Source of the DNA: Clostridium sp. CAG:567
GTDB taxonomy: Bacteria > Bacillota > Clostridia > TANB77 > CAG-508
Length of the DNA stretch: 64,000 nt
NCBI GenBank assembly: GCA_000437855.1
Contig: FR902206.1
Coordinates: forward strand, 152,612 to 216,611
Direction: 5' to 3'
Position numbers and translations under genes: made by a program. Position 1 is the first letter of the stretch. Each line of letters opens with the position of its first letter. A model generated the notes under the pieces. That model was given only the letters and a program-made list of their open reading frames with translations. It did no database searches and was not told where the DNA came from. Shown piece by piece: positions 1 to 8,798 of the stretch.

Positions 1-750
1 TACTCTGGCATTTTTTAATATGTCGTTAGTCATTATATTTATTTCATCAAAGTCAGTATTTACAGGTACTCGATAAGCATAAGTACCTTTAAACTTTGCA
101 ATATTCTCAACATTATAACTAGAACTTGAATAATTGTTCATACCTTTTAAGAGCTCATCAGCAACCTTTTGGATGTTTTCTTGTTTCCAATGGCTATCAG
201 TTTTATAATAGTCAGTTAAATTTAATTTGTCTAATATCTTTATATATGTGGCAAAATCTAAATTTTCTTTCATTTTACTTTCAAGCAAATCATAATCAAT
301 TTTTAAATTATTATCATTTACAAAATAATTTTTATCTGGAACAATTGAAAAATATATCTTGTTATTGGCTAAATACTTATTTTTTATATCTGTAATTTTT
401 TTTGTTAAATTTGTCACAGAAGCATAAGAAAGAGGATAGGTCTGCTCAACTAAATAATCGTTTTTAATATAAATGTTATGATAGTTTCCTTTGAAAGTTA
501 AGTCTAGCTTAGCTTTGGCAGTTCTAAAATTATCTCTACTAATAAATTGATCATTTACATAGGTATCAAATTTACTAAAAAATGTACCATTAAATAAATT
601 CTGTAATGTAAAACTTGGAAACTGCTCAAGCTTACGCCTTTCGGCAATAGATATTTCTGTATCTGGTTTTAATATATTTAAAACAAATACTAATAGTAAT
701 ATTGTTAAAAATAAAACAGATACAATTATATTTTTAAATTTATTACTCAT
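1..750 (-). CDS. DHHW family protein, 3' end cut by window edge
   Basis: The reading frame is open from an ATG at 750 to the left edge (250 codons visible) with no stop, so the gene continues outside the window. It starts with a short basic segment and one hydrophobic helix (residues about 8-27), then a soluble extracytoplasmic part. The TDSHW signature at about residues 184-188 is the motif of the DHHW family, relatives of AlgJ/AlgX-like SGNH acetyltransferase partners. It lies 10 nt downstream of an MBOAT gene, the usual pairing in which the MBOAT moves acyl groups across the membrane and the DHHW protein acts on the outside. The polymer modified cannot be told from the sequence. Confidence 0.8.
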   Translation of the reverse strand, partial: MSNKFKNIIVSVLFLTILLLVFVLNILKPDTEISIAERRKLEQFPSFTLQNLFNGTFFSKFDTYVNDQFISRDNFRTAKAKLDLTFKGNYHNIYIKNDYLVEQTYPLSYASVTNLTKKITDIKNKYLANNKIYFSIVPDKNYFVNDNNLKIDYDLLESKMKENLDFATYIKILDKLNLTDYYKTDSHWKQENIQKVADELLKGMNNYSSSSYNVENIAKFKGTYAYRVPVNTDFDEINIMTNDILKNARV

Positions 751-760
751 ATTTCACCTT

Positions 761-2152
761 CTAAAACCTAAAATATAAAAATGGGTTGAATGAATTATCT
801 ACTAAAAATATTGTCACAATACCTAATAATAAAATCATGTAAATAGGTTGCAAAATATTTATAATTTTGTTCCATTTTGAGTTACTACTTAATTTATTTA
901 CCAAATTACGTAATAATGGGGTAGAGCCTATTATTCCTAAAATAATAATTACGGCATAACCTTTTAAGTAGTAAAGTGTAGTATCATTTATTAAAGCTTC
1001 ATTATTAAGTCCAAATAATCCTTTAATTATTACTCCAATTTGACTCATATCTGTTGACTGGAATATAACAAAACTAATCATAACAATAAATAAAGTATAA
1101 ATTCTTTTTATAATATTTGGCGACTTTTCAATAAGTTTATTAAATACAAATTTTTCTAAAATTAGTATAACACCAAATAATGAGCCCCACAAAACAAAAT
1201 TCCAACTTGAACCATGCCATAGACCAGTTAAAGCCCAAACAATTAAGATATTTCTTATCTGAATTGTTATACCACGTCTATTTCCACCTAGAGGAATGTA
1301 TACATAATCTCTAAACCATGAACTTAAAGTCATATGCCATTTTCTCCAGAATTCAGTTATACTTTTTGCAGTGTATGGGTAATCAAAATTCTCTGGAAAA
1401 TGAAAACCGAAAATTCTTCCTAATCCTATTGCTATATCTGAATAGCCAGAAAAGTCAAAATATATTTGTAACATATAACTAATTGCAAAAATCCAATAAA
1501 ATAAAATACTTTTATCAGGTACTGAAGAAAATACATTACACAATTCACCTAGGCTATTTGCTATTATTACTTTTTTAGCAAGTCCTATGGTGAATCTATT
1601 AGCACCATAAGCAAAGTTTTCGAATGTATGCTTTCTGTTGTCTAGTTCATTAGCAATAGAGTTATACCTTACTATTGGACCAGCTATAAGTTGAGGGAAG
1701 AAAAATACATAAGTTGCAAATTTAAAAAAGTTCTTTTGAGCAGATACTTTTTTGTTAAATACATCAACTTCATAACTGATTATTTGAAATGTGTAAAATG
1801 ATATTCCTATTGGTAATACTAAATTTAGTAATGAAATATCAATATTAAATATGCTATTTATATTTTCTGTAATAAAAGTTAGATATTTAAATATACACAA
1901 AAATAAAATATGTATAAATATTGATAAAGCTAAAATGCCTTTATTTTTATGCTTGTCAATCAACAATGCAGAAAAATAGGCAATAGCTATTTCTAAAATC
2001 ATCAATAATATATATTTAGGTTCTCCATAAAAATAAAATAATATAGAAGAAAGGAGAAGAACCATATTTTTAAATTTATTAGGCAATATAAAATATACCG
2101 CTAATACTATGGGAAGAAAGTAGTATATAAAGCTAATACTTGTAAAAACCAT
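761..2152 (-). CDS. MBOAT family O-acyltransferase (AlgI/DltB-like)
   Basis: The 463-residue, highly hydrophobic protein has about ten membrane segments. The conserved region with GYSDIAIG, FPENFDYPY, FWRKWHMTLSSW and TGLWHG is diagnostic of membrane-bound O-acyltransferases; the histidine of TGLWHG (about residue 313) is the expected catalytic residue. Length fits AlgI/PatA/DltB relatives. The product probably transfers an acetyl group from the cytoplasm to a secreted polysaccharide or cell-wall polymer, together with the DHHW protein encoded directly downstream. No dltA/dltC-like gene is visible, so a polysaccharide O-acetylation role is likelier than D-alanylation. A long palindrome separates it from the gene upstream. 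Confidence 0.9.
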   Translation of the reverse strand: MVFTSISFIYYFLPIVLAVYFILPNKFKNMVLLLSSILFYFYGEPKYILLMILEIAIAYFSALLIDKHKNKGILALSIFIHILFLCIFKYLTFITENINSIFNIDISLLNLVLPIGISFYTFQIISYEVDVFNKKVSAQKNFFKFATYVFFFPQLIAGPIVRYNSIANELDNRKHTFENFAYGANRFTIGLAKKVIIANSLGELCNVFSSVPDKSILFYWIFAISYMLQIYFDFSGYSDIAIGLGRIFGFHFPENFDYPYTAKSITEFWRKWHMTLSSWFRDYVYIPLGGNRRGITIQIRNILIVWALTGLWHGSSWNFVLWGSLFGVILILEKFVFNKLIEKSPNIIKRIYTLFIVMISFVIFQSTDMSQIGVIIKGLFGLNNEALINDTTLYYLKGYAVIIILGIIGSTPLLRNLVNKLSSNSKWNKIINILQPIYMILLLGIVTIFLVDNSFNPFLYFRF

Positions 2153-2176
2153 AACTATAATCCTTTCAGAAAGTTA

Positions 2177-2263
2177 AAAAGTGTGCCATTGGGGACGGAG
2201 AATATTGGCACGTTTTAAAATTCTTAACGTGCCAATATTCTCCGTCCCCAATGGCACACTTTT
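2177..2263. repeat. Long palindromic repeat element, copy 1
   Basis: Two 38-nt arms (2177-2214 and 2226-2263) are perfectly complementary around an 11-nt loop. The arms contain GTGCCATTGGGGACGG followed by AGAATATTGGCAC. The same 29-nt core recurs as both arms of a second palindrome at 28527-28630. The element is far richer in G+C than its surroundings. It sits just after the stop of the gene ending at 2266 and could act as its terminator. Palindromes of this type in Clostridia resemble REP-like elements mobilised by IS200-type transposases, but no transposase gene is in the window. Confidence 0.9.
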
Positions 2264-2265
2264 GA

Positions 2266-2832
2266 TTATTGTACTATCATTTCAGGTGGAAGTTCATAAT
2301 CAGAATTTTCTGATTTTTCTAATTCTTTTCCAACTTCGTTATTTACGTATTTTTTAAATGAATCATAAACTGGTTTTGCCCAATCTTCATATGACATTAC
2401 ATAGAATATTACATTATTGTGATTTGTAATATAGAACTTTTCAGCAGATACACAAATCCATTTATTCATATCTACATTGTCATAAATTTCTTGTTTAACT
2501 TGTTCGATATTTGCATTATTTTTTAGTTTTATAGCAACTAATGAGTATGCTTGAGAACTCATTACAGGTTCAGACACTACTAATTCTTCAACATTATCAT
2601 TATTGGATAAAAATGTATATGAAGAAACAACATTATTATCAGACAAACCAATTTTTTGAGTTTCTAATGATGGCAATTCAACATTTGAGTTTTTATAAAT
2701 TGTATCAATCATAGTCTTCAAATTAATAGAAGAATTATTAGTAGAATTTTGGTTAGTTATCATATAAATTGCAACACCAGCTATAATAACTAAAATGGCA
2801 ATAATTAAAATAATAATTGAACCCTTTTTCAA
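2266..2832 (-). CDS. Hypothetical membrane-anchored protein
   Basis: I do not recognise the family. The best start is a TTG at 2832 because a GGAGGG Shine-Dalgarno (2839-2844) lies 6 nt upstream; a longer frame opening at 2883 has no such support. From that start the 188-residue protein has a lysine pair, one hydrophobic helix (about residues 4-25) and an extracytoplasmic part of about 160 residues with an acidic C-terminus. It is the last gene of a minus-strand run after the PrsW-like and zinc-ribbon proteins, so it may work with them. The Shine-Dalgarno is buried in a hairpin (2840-2873). Confidence 0.65.
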   Translation of the reverse strand: MKKGSIIILIIAILVIIAGVAIYMITNQNSTNNSSINLKTMIDTIYKNSNVELPSLETQKIGLSDNNVVSSYTFLSNNDNVEELVVSEPVMSSQAYSLVAIKLKNNANIEQVKQEIYDNVDMNKWICVSAEKFYITNHNNVIFYVMSYEDWAKPVYDSFKKYVNNEVGKELEKSENSDYELPPEMIVQ

Positions 2833-2839
2833 AAAAATC

Positions 2840-2873
2840 CCTCCTTCTGAATACATTTTACCCAAGAAGGAGG
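2840..2873 (-). terminator. Hairpin with U-tract that also contains the next gene's Shine-Dalgarno
   Basis: On the minus strand CCTCCTTCT (2865-2873) pairs with AGAAGGAGG (2840-2848) across a 16-nt loop and is followed by seven U residues (2831-2837). It therefore looks like a rho-independent terminator for the PrsW-like gene. Its 3' arm is at the same time the ribosome-binding site of the TTG-started gene at 2832, so the fold would hide the Shine-Dalgarno in any read-through transcript. Confidence 0.6.
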
Positions 2874-2883
2874 TTTTAGTCAA

Positions 2884-4044
2884 CTATTTATTTGATTCTA
2901 ATCTTTTAGCATCATCAATTTGTTTTAAGCCTAAGTTTATAAAATAAATTATTACAAGCCAAGCTAAAATAGTCATTGCAATTTGAACTAGGTAATAAGG
3001 AGCTTGAATAGGCATATCCCATATACCATGTAATACAATAGGAATTAAACAAATCAATAAAAATCTTTTATCATTTAAGTGCTTTTTATCTAATTTATCA
3101 AATCCTTTGACATACATCAATGCTGCACCTTCTATAGCTGCCCAAGCGACATGGCCACCAGGAGCTAAGAAACCACGTAATTTTATAATTTCTAACATTG
3201 TTTGTAAACCATTGTTAAGACCAAATCGTAAAATGTATCCAGCTGTTTCAAATGCGGCAAAACCCGAACCAACAGCGGCACCAACTAATAATCCGTTTAA
3301 TATATAATTGCTCTTTTTACTTTTAAATAAGAAAATAGCAACTATAACAGCTTTTGCAACTTCTTCAATTAAGCCAATCAATAAAGCACCTTCATAAGTT
3401 TGAACAGTAGCATTTGTTTCAAAATATGGTAATGAAAAATATAATATAGCTAAAATTAGTGATAATGCTCCGCCAAGTACAAAGTATTTTATTACCTTAT
3501 AAAAAGGTATATTTCTAAATAAATTAATTTCAAAGAAAAACATAAGTACAGTTACTGGAACAGCAAAAGCTGCTAACATTATCATAAGTGGTAGGAAGTT
3601 AGCATTTCCATATTCTATAAATCCTATACGAGTGGGGATATATGCAATTATGAAAAATACAAATATTTTAAAATATACCCATGCACCTGCATTCTTTGGG
3701 TTAATATCTTTAACATCTGGAGTAGTTTTATCTGAACCACAAACAAAAACTTCATCCAAATCTTCTTCAGTATGCTTTTTGAAAGTATTTTTAAATAAAT
3801 CTTTAAATTTTACATAGTTTTTAGATTGAGCACCTGTTATCTTATCTAGGTTTTCAGTTATTATATTTGAAGCACTTTTTTTGCCGACAGGGTAGCCACA
3901 TTCAGGACAATTAATTTCATCTCCATTTAATTTAGCACTACATTCAGGACAAGTTTGCAAATTTATTTTTATACCACAGTGTGGACAAACCTTAGCACTA
4001 GAAGATATACTTTCTCCACATTCTTCACATTTTATTAAAGCCAT
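2884..4044 (-). CDS. PrsW-like intramembrane protease with two N-terminal zinc ribbons
   Basis: The 386-residue protein begins with two zinc ribbons (CEECG...CPHCG and CPECS...CPECG, residues about 6-51), then a linker and about eight to nine membrane segments. The membrane part carries the glutamate pair in GLIEEVAK, a conserved FETAGY helix, HVAWAAIEG and a late HGIWD, as expected for PrsW-type proteases (membrane glutamic-type endopeptidases that cut anti-sigma factors in Bacillus and Clostridioides). The ribbons suggest a fused sensor or partner-binding head. Its start MALIKCEECG matches that of the gene just upstream (MALIKCPECG), so the two share an N-terminal module. No anti-sigma factor gene is adjacent, so the substrate is unknown. 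Confidence 0.85.
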   Translation of the reverse strand: MALIKCEECGESISSSAKVCPHCGIKINLQTCPECSAKLNGDEINCPECGYPVGKKSASNIITENLDKITGAQSKNYVKFKDLFKNTFKKHTEEDLDEVFVCGSDKTTPDVKDINPKNAGAWVYFKIFVFFIIAYIPTRIGFIEYGNANFLPLMIMLAAFAVPVTVLMFFFEINLFRNIPFYKVIKYFVLGGALSLILAILYFSLPYFETNATVQTYEGALLIGLIEEVAKAVIVAIFLFKSKKSNYILNGLLVGAAVGSGFAAFETAGYILRFGLNNGLQTMLEIIKLRGFLAPGGHVAWAAIEGAALMYVKGFDKLDKKHLNDKRFLLICLIPIVLHGIWDMPIQAPYYLVQIAMTILAWLVIIYFINLGLKQIDDAKRLESNK

Positions 4045-4047
4045 ATT

Positions 4048-4791
4048 TTATGCCCCCCTTTCTGTCAAAGTTGATAAAATATGAGTTACTACATTATTGA
4101 TTTCAATTGAATTTGTATTTTCTTCTTTAGAAGCTACCATATATACCTTGCCATTAATTAAAACAGCATATCTATTATCAACTACTAAGTGACCACTTGA
4201 AGTATAATTATATGCTAATCCATAAACTGTTTTATTTCCAATAGTGCCAGAAAGTAAATCAATAGTAACTTTCAAATCACTATATTGTTTTTTCATGTAA
4301 GTTGTAAAATCATTTAAAAATTGTACTTCACTAGTATATTTGTCATATCTGCCAATAATTATATATGGAATTAAAGCACCTTGACTATCTATATTTCTAC
4401 CTACATAAATATATCCTTCTTTATCTGTAGTTACTTTATAAGTACCAGGCATTTCAAAAGATATTCCAAGATATGGATCATTGTACACCGTATAACCATA
4501 ATCAGTTGATGGAGTGGTAGGCTGCCCAGTACCAGTACCACCAGTTCCAGTGCCACCTGTACCTGTTCCAGTATTGTTATTATTTTGATTAAAAAACAAG
4601 AAACCAGCTACAATTATAGCTAATATTATTAGTATATATTTAATATTACCTTTATTCATAAAGGAACTGGCCACCTTATTATCAGAGGTGGTAGGAGTCT
4701 CCTTTTTATTTAACTCATAACCACATTTTGGGCAACGCTCAGCTTTATCACTTATCTGGTTGCCACATTCGGGACATTTTATTAATGCCAT
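4048..4791 (-). CDS. Zinc-ribbon membrane protein, function unknown
   Basis: I chose the ATG at 4791, giving MALIKCPECG, because AAGGTGA precedes it and the next gene begins the same way; a frame seven codons longer exists. The 247-residue product has one zinc ribbon (CPECG...CPKCG), one membrane helix (about residues 53-70), a Gly-Thr-rich low-complexity linker and an extracytoplasmic domain of about 150 residues. It is probably a membrane protein with its zinc ribbon in the cytoplasm. It heads a three-gene minus-strand run with the PrsW-like protease three nucleotides downstream, so it could be a partner or substrate. I see no enzyme motif. Confidence 0.7.
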   Translation of the reverse strand: MALIKCPECGNQISDKAERCPKCGYELNKKETPTTSDNKVASSFMNKGNIKYILIILAIIVAGFLFFNQNNNNTGTGTGGTGTGGTGTGQPTTPSTDYGYTVYNDPYLGISFEMPGTYKVTTDKEGYIYVGRNIDSQGALIPYIIIGRYDKYTSEVQFLNDFTTYMKKQYSDLKVTIDLLSGTIGNKTVYGLAYNYTSSGHLVVDNRYAVLINGKVYMVASKEENTNSIEINNVVTHILSTLTERGA

Positions 4792-5108
4792 AACATCACC
4801 TTTTCTTTTCATATTATGATAATTCTGTGAAAACTATATACAATTACCACTAAATTAAGTATAATATAATCATTACACAACTTGAAACAAAATTACCAAA
4901 CAGTCAATGACAAATTGGTAAAGAAAAAATATTGTTATTTTCATTTGATTGTCACACAGAATTAACTTACAAGATGTTTAATAATAACAAATTTATTAAA
5001 ACATATGTCACAAGCTTAGAAAATGCTGATACAACTAATAGCAATATAGGCTTTAAATATAGGCTTTAATGGATACAAATTATATGTAAATGGAACAGCT
5101 ATAAATAA

Positions 5109-5135
5109 AAAAATGCACTGCAAAGGTGCATTTTT
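5109..5135 (+). terminator. Rho-independent-type hairpin
   Basis: AAAAATGCAC (5109-5118) pairs with GTGCATTTTT (5126-5135) around a 7-nt loop, giving a bidirectional A/U-flanked terminator shape. No gene clearly ends here, which supports the idea that a gene to its left has decayed. Confidence 0.6.
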
Positions 5136-5145
5136 TATATTCTAG

Positions 5146-5172
5146 GAATTTACTCCTAGTAGGAGTAAATTC
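5146..5172. repeat. Perfect 12-bp inverted repeat
   Basis: GAATTTACTCCT (5146-5157) and AGGAGTAAATTC (5161-5172) are perfectly complementary around AGT. There is no U-tract, so an operator or the end of a small mobile element is as likely as a terminator. Confidence 0.5.
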
Positions 5173-5192
5173 TGTAGAAGATAAATATGCGA

Positions 5193-5248
5193 ATTACAAG
5201 AATTTCTAGCAGTTTGCACTGCGTAGAAATTCTTGTAATCCGTTTTTT
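5193..5248 (+). terminator. Long two-part hairpin followed by T-run
   Basis: ATTACAAGAATTTCTA (5193-5208) pairs perfectly with TAGAAATTCTTGTAAT (5224-5239); the loop itself folds (GCAGT 5209-5213 with ACTGC 5218-5222). A T-run follows at 5243-5248. It is a strong terminator shape with no obvious gene before it. Confidence 0.6.
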
Positions 5249-5382
5249 ACTCTTTTAATTTACAAACATCAACCCATTTAACATATTCAGTAATATGTTC
5301 TAGTTCCGAAATTGTAAGTTCAATAGCATTGTTAGGTTCACCACATGCAAGAAAATAAGATTATATCATAAAAATAAAACTA

Positions 5383-5411
5383 TTGCTATTTTTTATAAAA
5401 TAAAATATAAT
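5383..5411 (+). promoter_or_regulatory. Sigma-A-type promoter for the 5446 gene
   Basis: TTGCTA (5383-5388), a 17-nt spacer and TATAAT (5406-5411) lie 35 nt before the ATG at 5446. Confidence 0.55.
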
Positions 5412-5445
5412 CTATAAAGAATGAAATAAGAAAGAAGAATTTGAT

Positions 5446-6021
5446 ATGCCAAGTATTCATATACATTTAGCCATAGCAGAAAGATATGTAGAAAAACATA
5501 AAATTAACGATAAAAATGAATTTATAGATGGCTCTATAGCTCCTGATTTTATAAAACCAAAAAGTCTGAGTCATTATGCAACCATAAGAAAAGAAAAGGT
5601 AAGTATAATGCAAGAACTAAATGATAGAGCGAGTTTAAAAAATTATTTAAAAGAAAATAATATTAAAAGTGATTTTGATAGAGGGTATGCGTTACATTTA
5701 TTAGCGGATGAATTTTTTTTCAAGGAGTTTTTTGATGAAGAATATTTTAAAAAACATACCAAAGAAGAATTTTCGCCAAATTTGTATAAAAGTTATGATA
5801 TTTTAAACTTATATTTGATTGAAAAATACAATATTGAAATAAGCAAGGATATGGAACAAAGAATAGATAATAACATTAAAGAGGTTATGAGTAAAAATGA
5901 AGTTAATCAAAATTTAAAATTTGAAAATATTTTGCCATTAAATAAAGTAGAAATGTTTATTGAAAAAATGTCTGATATAGATATAGATTTATATTCAAAG
6001 AATGAATTAAATAAAAACTAG
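5446..6021 (+). CDS. Zinc-dependent phospholipase C-like protein
   Basis: The 191-residue protein opens with MPSIHIHLAIAERY, then GSIAPDF, a SLSHYA segment and YALHLLADEFFF. This spacing of histidine and aspartate residues matches the all-helical, metal-binding zinc-dependent phospholipase C/S1-P1-like fold found in small clostridial proteins. No signal peptide is present, so it should be cytoplasmic. The Shine-Dalgarno is weak (AGAAGAA). It has its own promoter-like sequence and ends 20 nt before the calcium-type ATPase, so the two may be co-transcribed. The actual substrate is unknown, and the family call rests only on the motif pattern. Confidence 0.6.
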   Translation: MPSIHIHLAIAERYVEKHKINDKNEFIDGSIAPDFIKPKSLSHYATIRKEKVSIMQELNDRASLKNYLKENNIKSDFDRGYALHLLADEFFFKEFFDEEYFKKHTKEEFSPNLYKSYDILNLYLIEKYNIEISKDMEQRIDNNIKEVMSKNEVNQNLKFENILPLNKVEMFIEKMSDIDIDLYSKNELNKN

Positions 6022-6041
6022 ATGGTAAAGGAGAATAAATA

Positions 6042-8795
6042 ATGGACAAGCAGTGGTTTAATAAAAGTATTGAAGAAGTTAAAGATGATTTAAGAATAGG
6101 TAGTCAAGGATTATCTGATGAACAAGTAAAAGAAAAACGAGAAATCTATGGACTAAATGAATTACAGGCCCAAAAGAAAAAGAGCTTAATTGTTAAATTC
6201 TTAGAACAATTTAAAGATTTTATGATTATTATTTTAATAATTGCGGCTGTGATTTCTGGAGCAGTGGGCTATTATCAAGGAGAAGGTATAACTGATTCAA
6301 TTATTATTTTAATAGTTGTAATTGTAAATGCAATTATTGGTGTGGCACAGGAAAGTAAAGCAGAAAAATCACTAGAAGCTTTACAAAAATTAAGTTCTCA
6401 TGTTACTAAAGTAATTCGTAATGGAAAGGTAGATGTGATACCATCAAAAGAATTAGTACCAGGAGATATTGTAATATTAGATACAGGAGATTATGTACCA
6501 GCAGATTTAAGAATTATAGAAGCTGCTAATTTAAAAGCACAAGAAGCATCTTTAACAGGTGAATCAGTTCCGGTTGATAAAAATACAGATGTAATAAATG
6601 ATGAAAAAATAGGCTTAGGTGATAGAACTAATATGCTATTTTCTTCAAGCCTAATTACTTATGGTAGAGGCAGAGGTATTGTTGTTGAAACAGGTATGAA
6701 TACTGAAGTTGGTAAAATAGCTGGAATGATAAATGAAGTTGAAGAAACAGAAACTCCATTACAACAAAAATTAAATAAACTAGGTAAAACACTTGGAATT
6801 GTAGCAATAGTAATTTGTGTAATAATTTTTATAATAGGTTTATTATATGGCAAAGAACCAATAGAAATGTTTATGACTGCAGTAAGTTTAGCTGTTGCGG
6901 CTATACCAGAGGGCTTGGCAGCTGTATCTACAATCGTATTAGCAATTGGTGTACAAAGAATGGTTAAAAAACATGCAATTGTTAAAAAACTTCCAGCAGT
7001 AGAAACATTAGGAAGTACAACAGTTATATGTTCAGATAAAACAGGAACATTAACACAAAATAAAATGACAGTTAAAAAAGTATTTTATAACAATAAATTA
7101 GTAGACTTAGATGATATAGATACAAACAATTTGGGTGATGAACTAGAAAAACTAACATATATAAGTATGTTTTGTAATGATACAAAAATATCAGATGGAA
7201 AACTTACTGGAGATCCGACAGAAACAGCATTAATTGATATGGGATTTGAATTAGACTTTCAACCACCAATTTTAGAGAAATATGAAAGAGTAAAAGAACT
7301 TCCATTTGATTCTGACAGAAAGCTCATGACAACAGTACATCTATTTCCTAATAAATATATGGTATATACAAAAGGTGGAGTAGATGAATTACTAAACAGA
7401 TGTAATAGCTATGTTATAAATGGAAATGTAAATACTGACATTGATGAATACAAAAAAGAAATCGCTAAACAAAATGAAGAAATGGCTAAAAATGCACTTA
7501 GAGTATTAGCAATGGCATATAAAGAATTAGACCATGAACCGACAGATGAAGAAATGAAAACAATTGAAAGCGAGTTAACTTATGTTGGAATGGTTGGAAT
7601 GATAGACCCACCAAGAGAAGAAGTAAAAGATGCGGTAGAAAAATGTAAAACAGCAGGCATTAAAACAGTAATGATTACAGGTGACCACAAAATTACAGCA
7701 ATTGCAATTGCTAAAGCTTTAGGAATTTTAGAAAATGAAGATGAAGCAATTACAGGTAGTGAACTTGAAGAAATGTCAGATGAAGATTTGATAAAAAATG
7801 TTAGAAAATATAGTGTATATGCAAGAGTTTCGCCTGAACACAAAGTAAGAATAGTAAAAGCTTGGCAAGCAAATGGAGAAATTGTTGCAATGACTGGTGA
7901 CGGAGTAAATGATGCTCCAGCATTAAAAACAGCAGATATAGGCTGTGCAATGGGAATAGTTGGTACTGATGTATCAAAAGAAGCAGCAGATGTTATATTA
8001 ACAGATGATAATTTTGCTACAATAGTATCTTCAGTAGAAGAAGGAAGACGTATATATGACAATATATTAAAAGCGATTCAATTTTTACTATCAAGCAATG
8101 TTGGAGAAATAATCATATTATTTGTAGCAATTTTAATGACTCCACTTTTAAGCAAATGGTTTAATATAGATGTAAATTTAATTACACCATTATTACCAAT
8201 TCATATATTATGGATAAACTTAGTAACAGACTCACTACCAGCATTAGCACTAGCAGTTGACCCGTCAGAAAAAGACATTATGAATAGAAAACCATTAAAA
8301 CCAAAACAAGGTGTATTTACAAAAGGAATGACCTTTAGAGTCGTATACCAAGGAATTATGATTGGTGTAATCACACTTATTGCATTTATAATTGGTTTAG
8401 CAACACCAGAAAATGAGTTACCAGTTGTACAAGTAACAGAAGCAAATGGAATTGTAAGAACATTATCTGCAGAAGAAGTTAAAGTAGAAATAGGACAAGC
8501 AATGGCATTTACAGTTTTAGCACTTTCAGAATTAGTACATGTATTTAATATTAGAAACAATAAAAAATCTATATTCAAAACAGGAATATTTAATAATAGC
8601 AAATTAATACTTGCGACAGTTGTGTCTGCAGGATTAATGCTTGTAGTATTATTTATACCAGCATTAAGAAATATATTTAGCATACCAGTATTACCAGCAA
8701 TGAATATTTTAGAAACGGTTATATTAGTATTTATGCCAATCGTTGTTATAGAAATATTCAAATTATTTAAAATAAACACTACAAAGGAGGAATAA
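6042..8795 (+). CDS. Calcium-type cation-transporting P-type ATPase
   Basis: At 917 residues this is a full P2-type ATPase. It has an N-terminal cation-ATPase domain, the actuator-loop TGES (in SLTGESVPVDK), PEGL at about residue 289 in transmembrane helix 4, the phosphorylated aspartate in DKTGTLT (D332), KGGVDELL for nucleotide binding and TGDGVNDA at about 617-624. The C-terminal half carries NLVTDSLPALALAVDP, typical of SERCA/PMCA-like bacterial pumps such as B. subtilis YloB. It should export Ca2+ (possibly Mn2+) at the cost of ATP. Near residues 800-830 the extracytoplasmic loop is longer than in many homologues. AAAGGAGGAATAAGTG at its end provides the Shine-Dalgarno for lspA. Confidence 0.93.
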   Translation: MDKQWFNKSIEEVKDDLRIGSQGLSDEQVKEKREIYGLNELQAQKKKSLIVKFLEQFKDFMIIILIIAAVISGAVGYYQGEGITDSIIILIVVIVNAIIGVAQESKAEKSLEALQKLSSHVTKVIRNGKVDVIPSKELVPGDIVILDTGDYVPADLRIIEAANLKAQEASLTGESVPVDKNTDVINDEKIGLGDRTNMLFSSSLITYGRGRGIVVETGMNTEVGKIAGMINEVEETETPLQQKLNKLGKTLGIVAIVICVIIFIIGLLYGKEPIEMFMTAVSLAVAAIPEGLAAVSTIVLAIGVQRMVKKHAIVKKLPAVETLGSTTVICSDKTGTLTQNKMTVKKVFYNNKLVDLDDIDTNNLGDELEKLTYISMFCNDTKISDGKLTGDPTETALIDMGFELDFQPPILEKYERVKELPFDSDRKLMTTVHLFPNKYMVYTKGGVDELLNRCNSYVINGNVNTDIDEYKKEIAKQNEEMAKNALRVLAMAYKELDHEPTDEEMKTIESELTYVGMVGMIDPPREEVKDAVEKCKTAGIKTVMITGDHKITAIAIAKALGILENEDEAITGSELEEMSDEDLIKNVRKYSVYARVSPEHKVRIVKAWQANGEIVAMTGDGVNDAPALKTADIGCAMGIVGTDVSKEAADVILTDDNFATIVSSVEEGRRIYDNILKAIQFLLSSNVGEIIILFVAILMTPLLSKWFNIDVNLITPLLPIHILWINLVTDSLPALALAVDPSEKDIMNRKPLKPKQGVFTKGMTFRVVYQGIMIGVITLIAFIIGLATPENELPVVQVTEANGIVRTLSAEEVKVEIGQAMAFTVLALSELVHVFNIRNNKKSIFKTGIFNNSKLILATVVSAGLMLVVLFIPALRNIFSIPVLPAMNILETVILVFMPIVVIEIFKLFKINTTKEE

Positions 8796-8798
8796 GTG

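Larger units (their letters stand above)
4792..5445. other. Gene-poor spacer with hairpins and a possible gene remnant
   Basis: No intact gene is visible. The left half is very A+T rich and includes a 13-nt direct duplication (ATATAGGCTTTAA-like) near 5047-5070. Three hairpins follow at 5109-5135, 5146-5172 and 5193-5239. On the minus strand 5250-5360 is an open stretch of about 37 codons ending in a stop at 5247-5249, without a start codon; its translation (ending WVDVCKLKE) looks protein-like but I cannot name it. It may be the tail of a decayed gene. Confidence 0.45.

Noticed and set aside
5045..5072. Short tandem duplication of a 13-nt ATAGGCTTTAA-type unit as a repeat array or CRISPR
   Set aside because: Only two copies, no spacers and no cas genes; no CRISPR array is present anywhere in the window.
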